A DNA stretch of 64,000 nt from the NCBI GenBank assembly GCA_030549495.1, contig JAUIRK010001052.1:3100001-3164000 (forward strand), written 5' to 3'. The translations under genes were made by a program, and so were the position numbers. Source of the DNA: Nectonema munidae (lineage: Eukaryota > Nematomorpha > Nectonematoida > Nectonematidae). The number at the start of each line of letters is the position of its first letter. The first letter of the stretch is position 1. The notes under the pieces were generated by a model that had not been told where the DNA came from, made no database searches, and saw only the letters and a list, made by a program, of their open reading frames with translations. This document shows, piece by piece, positions 1-13,496 of the stretch.

Positions 1-3000
1 ATGGCAAGACTGACATCTATGGTCTCTACGCATTCGCATTGCTTTTCAACCATCACAGAGAATTGACAAGACAGAATTAGTAGTGAGAGATCTTTCTTAC
101 CTTTAGATTAGCGCTCCACTGTGATAACTAGATTCCTAAACGTGGTTTTTACGCTCGCATGGAGGTTGCCAATACGAGGAAATCTCATATCAAAGTATCA
201 TTTACACACATGTCTTGCGAAAACATTTTCTTCAATAAATAGTAAAATATCTTCCTGAATGTTTGATGTGTAAATGTAGTTCAGGTGTGCGCTTAAAAAG
301 TATCAGATACCCAAAAATACAATGAATCAGAAACATACACATATTCGGTTAAATCACTGTTTCCCGACCCCTTGGCATGGCCAATATGGATGCTGAAAGT
401 TTGGGTAAAATGTGACGCTAATTATAATTATTACTCTATATTCGTTTAAATTATTTTCTGTTTTAAAAACTTTCTACCTAACTTCTTTTTTACATAAAAT
501 TTTTACTATTATTATAGTAATCATTATATTACAATTATGAAACAATAAAACAAGAAAGATTTACCACAGTTCTTTATTTTACAAATTATCATCAATCTCA
601 ATAATTGTAAATAGTTTAAAACTAAAATCTAAGAAATTTGAGTTACTTTATATGCCAATCAATACAGTTATATTTTTTGTAATCTCAACGTATACATTTG
701 TATAGTTTATCTTTATTTTGTTTTATTTCCATATCTATTTACGATTGCTAGATGTTCCGATTTTTGGAGATTTTTCCTGTTATTCTGTTGCTTAAAAACG
801 GAATCCCTGAGGATTTATTAGAATCTCGGATCTCATATGTCAAAAAGGGTTTAGAAACAAAATCTTTATGTTTATCTCTTTTTTATTATAAAAACTCTCC
901 CTTTATTTTCAAAGTTTTTTCATATTAATTATTTTTTGGAAGGAATACAAAAATTTTTTTTTATCAATGCAACGTTTGTCTCGCTTTGACAATGTAAAAA
1001 TCTGACAACCCTATATCTATTATATTTTTACTAACATAATCTATTTTGTATGGAATGCTTTTTTACCAATTTTTATGCGAACTTTTAATATAATAAAATT
1101 TATATTTAAACTAACATTTTATCATAAGGGTGTCGCAAAGTATCCAAAGTTCAACAAAGACGCCTCAGTAAAATGTTTGGAGACTACTAGGTTAAATTTG
1201 GAAGTCTTCGTGGGAATGAATTGTACACACACTTTCCTATGTACGAGTTCTAATATGCGATCGGCTCTATTCTACCCATAGCTTAGGAGGTCAATGCAGC
1301 CCCCTGCAATTTGCTTTGCTCCTAGAACTCTTTTGAAATATATAAATGTATACACATAGTTTTTATTTAGTCCATTATAGTCCATTATAGTCCAGCCCTC
1401 ATTAAAATCAGTTTTGGCGTTTCTCCTCTACTTGAAACTGGCGGGCCGGTTCTATAACTAAGTACCTGAGTTTTCCGAAATTTAGTCTATATGCTGATTT
1501 TTAAAGAAAAATAAAACTCTATTTTTTGCTAAATCAAAATTTTGTGTAGAAAGTGTACACAAAAAAATATTTTGACAAAATGCTGAAAAACTAATTTAAA
1601 CCATTTTTTGAATAATACAATCCAAAAAGTATTTTCAATTAAAATTTATTTACATTTCAAAATGCATTTTTCAGGTAATAACCCGCTGTCTTATTTTTGT
1701 CATTTTTTAATAACGTAGGCGTGAACGCCATTTCAGCCTCCATGATCTAGGCTTGATATCTGTTCTTGTTGTACGCACACTACAATTAATGTTGCTCAAT
1801 TTGGTTGTTATGATTCCTTAGTATTTTGGATTGTTCAGAATTGAATTTTTTTTTAACTTTTCATTTAAAAGACTCTTTTTTGCACATTTATGCCATTTCC
1901 TCCATCTGGGACTCAGGAATGTCGTTATGCTATAATTATTTTACGTTCATATACTTGGTGCTGTATTTTTGCATGACTCTAGTATTTCAACTATTCCTCT
2001 TTAAAAACCTTCAAAATACTTTCTAGCAAATGCTTATGATAAATGATTGCAAAATTATTTCCTCTGGTTTTCCTTCCTCTCAAGCGCTATTGCTTTATTC
2101 CAAATTCGCCATCATTATGTCAGACTTTCTTGCATCTTACTTTATCTCAGTTGTGCTGATTTGTAAGACGAAAAGTTATGCAAATATTAATCAAATATGC
2201 TTTTTGTCGTTACCTCATTTCTATATAATTATTTAACTATGCTTTCTATCCATATTTTTTTTTAATTTTTTCTACACCTTTTTTCAATCAGATATCTTCT
2301 TCTTTTCGTATTGTAAAGATAGATTTGTAAAATTTTTAACAAAAATTTGCCGTATTTAATGCTTTTTTATTCTTAGATTTCTCTTGTCTAAGGATACTAT
2401 TATAAAATCTATTGTTTACAGCAGTAGATTTTATTACCATTTTCAATATTTTAACCTTATGATCTGTCTCGATTTTATGTTAAAAAGAAAATTACCTCAT
2501 CTGATATCAGAGGAGCTTAAAAAATTTCTAAACATTTTCCTAATTGAATTCGTCTTTTTAAATTTACTTAGAAATCATTGTGGGTAGATAATATAAATGA
2601 TGACGCTTTGGTTAAAGGCTCAGGTGTTGCTGACTTGATTTCTAGTCGTACATCTTAAACGTATCCAATTAACAAGATTATTTCCCCTTTGAAAGCAATA
2701 ACAAACAATATAAAATAAGATATAATACTTGTCTGTCCCTTAAGGAAATACCATCATATTATTTTAATTCAAGGAACTCTTTCAGCCTATCAGTTCAGGA
2801 AGTGAGACTTCTCAAGTTTCCACTTCTGAAGATAAAAAAAATTCAGAATTTTATTTGATGGCCAAACTAAGTGAGCTTCTTCCTAAAGCAAACTTCTTTC
2901 CAGTTTCCGAAGATTTTTTGCAAAATTGCCTCTTCTCCTGCCGCACATCTCCCAGTGGAACATCTGTATTTTGCATGTTTCTATCTCTCTCTATTTTTGT

Positions 3001-4955
3001 ATTTAACCAGTAAAGTATAAATTAATTAGTTTTCTTAGCATAATTAAAATTGATATTAATTTTTTCATATTAAGTAAGTACAGTAATCGATAAGAACTAA
3101 AAAAAATCTCCAAATCAGGATAAATACTTCATTTCTTTTTATAAGTAGAGCCCTTTTTCAAGAGATTTGAATTTCCTTCACCCAAAAATGGTAAAGAAAT
3201 AACGAGGCATTTATATTGAATCTCAATCATCCTATTGAAGACAAAATATTTCATGTACTTTTTTTATATTTATAGCTATGCTTCATTTAATAGTAGATGC
3301 GTTAATAGATTACTGGTTTAGTTAGTAGCTGATACTCTGTCACTACCACAATTGTTAAAACAAGCTTTTCCATTATGATCACCACAAATGTATATTTCCA
3401 AATTAGGTGTGCATCAAAAGCAGTGATTACGATATCCTTAAAATTTGGCTTCTTGGTAAAGAAACACAATCTCCACACACTCTTACTAAACGTTTCTTTC
3501 CATCATCTCTCTTTCCTAAACTTTTCAGAGCTTTTACAATGAAAAATTGGAAATTTATCTTTTATAAAGAATGTAAGAATTTAATTTCACTTTTTGTGTA
3601 TTTAATTTCTTCTAGAAATAATTTTCATAGCGATTCTTTAAGGAGTTTTTTATCTTTCAAAATTCATATTTGTTACTGTTCAAGGCTGTTTTTGATTCAA
3701 GCACTCTTTAGTATCTTGACAACAACGCTTACGTTTGAAAAAAGAGCAAAAAAGTATGGAAATATTTGAATATAGAAAAGTATAGCTTTGACTTTTTCAC
3801 GCAATCCTCCGCAATTCCTTTACTATTTTTCTCAATCTTTTTCAAATCGTATTTATCTTTAACAAAGTTAAAAAACAAAAAAAAAGAACTTGTTTTTCAA
3901 AAGTTTTCGCGTTACTTTTTTGCGGAAGAATTTATAAAAGTTCTCACTTAAAAAGAAAAAGTCGATTGAAAAATAAACATTAAATAACTTTTTTGGTGAC
4001 TGGGGTTGATTAAGAATTGTGGAAAAGTAAAAAAGAATATTGTTAATGATTTAGACAGTTTGAGTAAAAATAGAATGCTATTCGAAAGGTTATGAGGATT
4101 CGAAAAGGATTTCCTTGAATTTTTGGAAAGAGTAAAAATCAGAAAAGTTTTCAATGCCATGATAATGGAATAAAATAGTAGATGTTTTTTTAAACAACTT
4201 GAGAGAACGATCTAGCAAAATAACAAAGGTATTACAGAAAATGCGCCAAAAAACTTTAAAGATCATGAAATGAAATGAGGAATTTGTAGAAGTTAAAGAC
4301 GATTTGAATACAATGAAGATATTACTGGGTGAGGAGGATTGGATGAAAATTTATACCCGTTTATATTAAAAGTTTAAAGATTTTTGGTATTTTTTTCATC
4401 TTATATTAGTTACCCAAAACTAGTTGTACATTTTGTAAATGAAAATTTGGGTTTACGTATATTTAAAGAAAGGTATGAATGATATAGTTTTTTACTCATT
4501 TATTATATAGAATAGAGATTTTCGTAAGATCCAATTAAATTTTAGACTGTTCTTTGTCAATAATAAGAAAAGTTTGAGAAACAGCTGCAAGTAAAAATAT
4601 AAAATTTAGAAATATCTTCTTTTTGTTTATTACTTTATGTTTTGAATTTTCTTTTTGACACAGTTTCAGACAAATGCTATAAACGAGTTGTTGTGGCTTA
4701 CCGAGCACGTGGTCATCCATTCCTTAGTATTAAAGCTTTTCAAAATATTTCCCTGAATGAACTGGACTGTCTTCTTCCTATCGGTCACCTCTCATCAACT
4801 TTTTTCGATAAAATTATCACAGCATCGATGTCTGCCATATCTCTAACTTCTCTTCTCCTTCTTCTACTTACTCCTAGCGCTACTCTGCTGTACTCTTCTT
4901 TTCCTACTTGTTGTGTCTTCCTCCTACTTGCTTTCAATATCATTCCTATTTTTCT
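1..4955. other. No recognised gene; AT-rich sequence
   Basis: I find no gene or full element here. Near the left edge the minus strand has a good splice donor (GTAAGAAAG after CTAAAG, about 105-113), perhaps the edge of an exon whose frame I cannot establish. A hAT-like end (CACTGTTTCCCGACCCC) lies near 356. TAGTCCAT repeats occur at 1369-1395. Open frames between 1.8 and 4.2 kb are low-complexity A/T translations. Confidence 0.5.
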
Positions 4956-4963
4956 ATCTAGCT

Positions 4964-7652
<2,689 letters not shown>

Positions 7653-7660
7653 AGCTAGAT

Positions 7661-9876
7661 AATAATTCGTATTAGAATTATCTATTTACCTATAATATAG
7701 AAAAATGCACTCTTCTGTATAGTACCAAGTTTATTTCAAATATGTATGAAGTTTATTCATCCAAATGATCGAAGATTTTATATTTAAAATTAAAATTTGT
7801 TTAGAAACCATCCATCAGCTTCCTTGATAGCATTTATATTCGGTTTTGCAGCAGTTCGATCGTTGATTGGTCAAGAAAAGCGAAAGTTTTCACACCTATC
7901 CAATCATATTCAAACTAATGGCGTTAAGAGCATTTGCTGCGATAAGCCTTTGCTTTGTTTGCTTGTTGAGCGTGCTATACAAGAGTCGTTCAAAGAAGCC
8001 CTTATTGTCTATATTTTCTTGTTAGCAGAAGGAAGAACTGGCTTTACAGTGCGCTCTGAAAATGAGTTTTCTTCTACTCAATTATTCGGTTTTTTTTAAT
8101 TTCCTACTAACTTATCATTTTGACACTCTTTTAGTAAGCGATGTAACCAGGGACGCACATTTCGGAGGAGGGGGAGGAGCATGAGGTGCATTATAATATA
8201 ATTATGCATGTTTACTATTATAAGCGCTCAATGTACACGTTTTATTTACTCTTCCTCTATTTGAATCAACTTCCCCTTCTACTGCCCATGACTGCATATT
8301 TATTTAATTGATTTACTCCACATCTTTTTCGTTCGATCTGTAAAGTAATTTTCCATTTAGTAAGCCTTTCTTTTATTTTTCAGACGGGTAATTATGAGCT
8401 TCAATTTGGGCGGATAAGACATCTTAGTGCCACGTGGTTTTAAAGTGAGCAATGAGGGGGCATACTGCACTAGTGATTCGTGGAGAGTCAATTGTTAACA
8501 TTGAAAAGACCTTTTTTTGTGTTTTAAAATTATTTAATTTTAAGTAAAGATACTTTCCTTTTTTCTAATCGAAATATTTTTTAAGCAAGTCAAAAAGACG
8601 AGCAAAGTTTTAAACTTGAATAATTGTGTTTTCTATCAGCTATTTTTTAAAAATATATTTAACAAAAAAATTATCACCCAAAACAATTTTATATAACTCT
8701 AAATGCAAGTTACCAATTTTTAAATTTTAAACTAAGTTTGTATTTTCACATTCTTATATATATACAGCAAGCACATGACTAGGGGGCTCCCACTTCTCTG
8801 GATAAGAATTTGAGCTCTTTGGGAAAATAGATTTTGGCATGTGATATCACAAAATGTACAACAGTTTTGGTAGAAAATTCTAATTTAGAGATACAGAAAA
8901 GTGGATCTAGTGTAATTAAAATGTTTACCTTTGTCTTTTATGTAATTTTCTTATTTAAAATCATTGTTGCAAAGAGGGTAATCTCATTGGGAAAAATCGA
9001 AGTGTTCCAGGTTTTCTGAGGAGTTTTTATAGGTTAGAAATGTCTAAAATTAAATCAGCTAGAATTCTTTATTTTTTTCTTATCCGTTTTAAATTATATT
9101 ATCTATTGTTTACTCTAAATCAACTCGATTCTTCCAGTCAGAGCGGTATTGAGAGATAAATAAGATCCCAGTCTGTTGTAGTTATAATATTATGTGTTTA
9201 AAAATTAGTTAAAATGTTATCTCTTGTGGAAAGGTGATATAGGCATTTTTATATTTATAGATTATTCGACAAAAGAAAAAGCTGGTGCATAAAAATACGG
9301 ATGCAATATAACTTGAAATTCGTATAAAAAAATATGCTTCCATTTATATTTTTATCTGGTGAAAGTGTAAATTCTCAAATTCCACTTTCCTATTATTTGC
9401 TGGAATGAAAGCAGACTTTTTACAATTTTATCTAAAACTTTTTGCATCCTCATTTTTATGTACCAGTTTCCAAGTTTGTTTTATCGATTAATCTATAAAT
9501 ATAAAGATGCCTACCTTAATTGTATAAAGCCTCTTCAAATTACATAACATTTTTATATCTAGTGAATATTCATATTCTCACTCATAATTATTACAAGTCT
9601 TTGATCGATTCATTGCTCCATCATGAGAAATAATTAAATAGAAAAAAAATATTTTTTTCAAACATTCTCATACTTTAAGCTGTCTTTAAGGATTTCAACA
9701 TTTGTAATTATTGTAAGTAATTAATCCTGGACATAAAATAGTGAATTAGTGTATTAAGCTCAAACCCTGCTATAATGTTTTATATATGCAATTTGTAGAT
9801 CAAAATCATTAAAGAAAATTTAGCTTATTGCATTTTACTCTGATATTAGAGTATTTCTACTATCATAGCTTGGAAA
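7661..9876. other. No recognised gene
   Basis: AT-rich. A frame at 7797-8099 has no family likeness. In another frame an ATG at 7918 opens a signal-peptide-like 35-residue frame (MALRAFAAISLCFVCLLSVL), not followed by a convincing exon. GGGGGAGG patches at 8165-8180 and a GCACATGACTAGGGGGCTCC patch near 8770 resemble ends of GTGGCGTA-type short elements. Confidence 0.4.
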
Positions 9877-9883
9877 GTATAAA
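9877..9883 (+). promoter_or_regulatory. TATA box of the two-exon gene
   Basis: TATAAAA 49 bases before the ATG at 9932. A start near TCAATCA (9898-9904) or shortly after would give a 5' UTR of about 25-30 bases. Such motifs are frequent in AT-rich DNA, so it is only suggestive. Confidence 0.3.
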
Positions 9884-9931
9884 ACGCAAACGACTTTCAA
9901 TCATATTACATTTTTTAAAGGTGGTATCTCA

Positions 9932-10368
9932 ATGGGGAGTATCGAAAATAAGGTTGAAAAGTGGATGAATCTACAACAATCAAAGCGAAGTCAAGGAAAA
10001 AAAATGGCGGGCGATGATAGATCAATTGAGTTCGATTCAAATGAGTCGCTTGAGTTATTACAATCAATCCACCCTTCTCTTATCATAACACGTAAAAATA
10101 CGAATAGCGTACTTCCCGAAGACGTATTTTTTATATATCTTTCTAACCTACGTTTATACATCCTTTCTTTGCTTTGTAGTCTTCGCTTTTTTATGCCACT
10201 TCACTTTCACAGGCTACACGATGTCTACCCTATGTGCCTAAATCATCAGTACTCTCAGCATCTGAAGAAGATTCCATCTCTTTGCGTCTAGGGCAAGAGT
10301 TGGACTTTGATTTAGAAAGTTCTCCATCAACTAATTTCCAAAAAATTAATTTAAAATCATGGAGTTGA
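9932..10368 (+). CDS. Small two-exon gene, unknown function
   Basis: Exon 1 (9932-10123) encodes 64 residues and ends at a donor GTATTT. An 89-bp intron with a T/C-rich 3' end and acceptor CTTTCACAG joins in phase 0 to exon 2 (10213-10368), 51 residues and TGA. The 115-residue product begins MGSIENKVEKW and ends NFQKINLKSWS. It is hydrophilic, with a basic N-terminal third and an acidic, serine-rich C-terminal half (SASEEDSISLRLGQELDFDL). No signal peptide or membrane segment and no family I recognise. A TATAAAA at 9877-9883 and AATAAA at 10447-10452 fit a short independent transcript. The frame stays open upstream to a TAG, and TTTTAAAG before GTGG could be an acceptor, so these may be the last exons of a longer gene. 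Confidence 0.5.
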
Positions 10369-10446
10369 TTTGGTTGCTTTAATTAATATAACTTATTCTG
10401 TTGCCTTTTTTTTTTACTTTTTCTCCACAAACTATTTCCATTTTTA

Positions 10447-10452
10447 AATAAA
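10447..10452 (+). terminator. Polyadenylation signal of the two-exon gene
   Basis: AATAAA about 80 bases after the stop codon at 10368. Confidence 0.4.
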
Positions 10453-10986
10453 AAATATGGCTTTGATATCATACTTACAATTTTTTGTGTAGAAATAAAT
10501 CATATTTGTTAGAACGATCTTCTAAATGTGTAGAGTAAACATGCATTAATAGAACATTTAAGGGTAGGTGTTTTCAGCTTACAAGACGATTTCAACGGGT
10601 ACTTTGGTTGGCGTAAAAATAAATTGCTACTAAAACTACCACTAAGTAGTATTACTGATTCAAAATTCATTATTTAGTTTTGATAAGTGAATGTCAAACT
10701 AAAATAAGTTAAAATGAAATAAATTTCAAGACATTTTAAAAGATTTTAGAATTTTAAGAGCATAAATCAACTTTTAAGTTGAGCATATAATCCATTTGTA
10801 GTTAGGCATGTGTTTTTATACATTTATAAAGTTTCATTTTTGTAATTAATTTATGTTTTTAATAAATTTTTGCTCTTTCAGAATAAGGGTTCGTAAAAAC
10901 TGATTCATAAATATAGGGCATAACGATAAAAAGGTGGAGAACTTAAAGTAACTATCCAAAGCGGTCTTTGTAAAACTGTAGCTTAA

Positions 10987-11124
10987 TTAACCCATTTACG
11001 GCCAATGTTCCTATTTTGGAACATAAGTAATTTCATCTTCGTCTGCTTTTTTCAATGACTTTGAATATAAATCGTCTGCGTTTTTTTAGATATCGTCTGC
11101 TTTGCTTGGCCTTAAATGGGTTAA
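10987..11124. mobile_element. TTAA-flanked MITE, copy A1
   Basis: A 130-bp element (10991-11120) flanked by TTAA on both sides, with inverted ends CCCATTTA/TAAATGGG. Internal motifs include ATCTTCGTCTGC and AATCGTCTGCG. TTAA duplication and CCC...GGG ends are typical of piggyBac-type elements. It has no coding capacity. Copy A2 has the same length in inverse orientation. Confidence 0.85.
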
Positions 11125-13216
11125 GTTCAAACGGGATAAATGGGGAAAAATTCTATGAATTCTCTCAATATCTTCACTTATATTATTTAAAAGACTTATT
11201 TGATATTACCTTTCTTGTTTTGAGGCTGAGTCCTTCAATGAGTATTTAAAATCAGCTTTGTTTATAATTTCGTCTTCATTTGATATAGGAATTTAAAAAG
11301 GGCCGACAAATTTTTCAGCGGAGCAAATATTTTAAAGCACACAATCTAAAATTGATTACTGTAACTGAAAGAGTTGAATTAGTGTAATAGAATACACAAG
11401 TTAGGGTAAATTATTGCCTTTATTGGGTTTCCTACATTTTAAACAATCAAGTCTTTATTCATTTTATTGAATGTTTTTATTTTTTTATCTAAATTGCTTT
11501 GAAGAGTTCGCAATGTTACAATTTCCTTCAATTTTTTTGTAAATAAAACTTATCCCTAGGTAAATCATGGTAATTTTATTCCAACAATTTATTTGTGTTT
11601 TTAATTCTCCTATGATATTGTGGATAATGGTAAATGCTAGGCTTGCCTTGAGCAAGATTAGCTTTAACGCATTCTGTACGGCTGTAGTCATTTGAGTTTA
11701 GTAAAAGTATCCTAGGTTAACTTAATTGTCTGTTTTTAATTGGATCTAATGCGTTACAAAACATGATCAAAGAGATATTTCGATGTTTTTACCTTGCAAA
11801 TAAATGCCCCGTTTTATGTTATCTAATCTATGAGTTGTAATTAGAACATAACAGTTACATCATTTAAGAGCGAGGACTGGATGCCTCATTAAAACCTGTG
11901 AACACGGTTTTATATTTATGTTTCATGTGTGATAGAGTGGACAGAATGCTTATAGGATAAAACAAGAAATACTTTGCTGAAAGATTACGCCTATGCATGT
12001 TTTGATTGTTATTACAGCTTTAAACTCGATATAGGTTTTAAAATTATTATGGTAAATACCTTCCGTCAAAATTTATTTTTTGATCTTTCTGGAACTTTGT
12101 CTTTATGGGAAAATAATCTTGCAGGATTGGACAGAACAAGATTTCATATGCCAGAGAAGTAGTTGTCGGTTATCATTTCCTAATTGTGTGTTAAATTCTA
12201 CTCTAGTAAGATTGTCTGGTTGGTGGCGTTAAATTGAAAAATGTGCAGTATGGACTCGTACAAAGTACGTTGATCTGGTTTTATCTTATATGGCAATTAA
12301 TGTGAGACTTAGTTCTTTTTGATCGGAATTTAATGTAGAAAATTCAGTTCGTCTGGATTGTTTTGGAAGTGTTAAACTTGAAGAACCTATTTTTTCAAAA
12401 ATAAACCTTTTTCTTGTGTTTTTTAGTTTATTGTTTCCTGATTCATTTCAACATAATAAGCGCTAACACTTCATCTTTGTTATTTCGACTTTAGCTCGAG
12501 GCGTTTTTCCTACAATCATTAGTGATGTTAGATGGCGCTATACAAATTATTTGCGTTTAAAGAAGTATTTTTCTCTCATTCTATCTTCTCCAATCCTTTA
12601 AAAAATTTTACATACCGGTTTTTGAATGCACCCAAATGAGATATCTGATCTCTTTTTTAAGTCTCTGCAATTATTATTTATTTTATTTGCAACCTTTCGA
12701 GCATTCTTTGCAAAAATTAAACGTCCACTTTCCTTTTTGAATGAATTCCCATATCTCTTTTCGATTCTTTTTTATCTTAAAAAAAATTATATATTATTAT
12801 TATTTTTTTTCTTGCTTACTAAATTCCTTTCCAAAAGGCTTTTCCTATTGTCATTATAGCTATCGACCTAACTTCATGATCATTAATGGATGATTTCATC
12901 CACTCTTCAAATATCACTCCGCTCACTAGTTGTCACTCTTAAGTTTATTCTGAAACGGTTTTTTAATATAATTTTGTGCTCATCTTACTATCTCTATCTC
13001 ATAAATGTATTTCGTTCCATTTATATAATTAATTATTACTTTAAATTCCTCTTGGGGATTTTTATTTCGTGGATCAATGATGTGATCAAACTGTGCCTGG
13101 AAAGGATAAAGTGCTAAAAAGGTTCACTAAACCTTCATAAAGTGGTTGTTTAACTTCGTTCACTTTTTAACGCTTGACCTATATGCTTTATAATTTTGTT
13201 TTTTTAAAAAAGTACA
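11125..13216. other. Intergenic AT-rich stretch, no recognised gene
   Basis: Between the two-exon gene and the GAT 3' end. Open frames at 12.6-13.1 kb are rich in Phe, Leu, Ile and Lys from T-rich DNA and show no family. No repeat structure was noticed. Confidence 0.4.
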
Positions 13217-13222
13217 TTTATT
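13217..13222 (-). terminator. Polyadenylation signal of GAT
   Basis: AATAAA on the minus strand about 125 bases after the GAT stop codon, with T-rich plus-strand sequence around it. It gives a plausible short 3' UTR. Confidence 0.6.
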
Positions 13223-13346
13223 GAGTAGCAATTTTGCAGAATTAGTTTTAAAATACGCTTTTGAAATTGTAATGCATCGCACATCTTTTACGTAACATTT
13301 AATGTAACAGCAATAAGAATATTAGTATCAATAAAAACTTTTCTCT

Positions 13347-13496
13347 TCATGTCTCCGCCGAATTTACAAGAGATATGTCATCGGATCTTTGTAAAATTTC
13401 TTGAAGTTTTTCTGAATTGTTTATATATGTACCGATTTGGGAAGCTCTGCGTAACGCTGACGTGTTTACTGGAGGTCGACAAAGGTATCTAAGTTT
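13347..13496 (-). CDS. Gat: GAT exon 14: cytoplasmic C-terminus and stop
   Basis: Encodes residues 587-635, starting [17 protein letters not shown] and ending in SAET and TGA. Acceptor TTATTTTCCAG. The CRPP element matches the tail seen in other GABA transporters. The end is not the PDZ-type tail of mammalian GAT-1. Confidence 0.88.
   Translation of the reverse strand, partial: KLRYLCRPPVNTSALRRASQIGTYINNSEKLQEILQRSDDISLVNSAET

Noticed and set aside
1826-4160. Run of 60-120 residue frames on both strands
   Set aside because: Composition is that expected from AT-rich DNA (Phe, Leu, Ile, Lys, Asn), with no conserved motif.
7797-8099. 100-residue protein or secreted peptide
   Set aside because: No family likeness, no fitting splice partners; the signal-peptide-like frame at 7918 ends after 35 codons.
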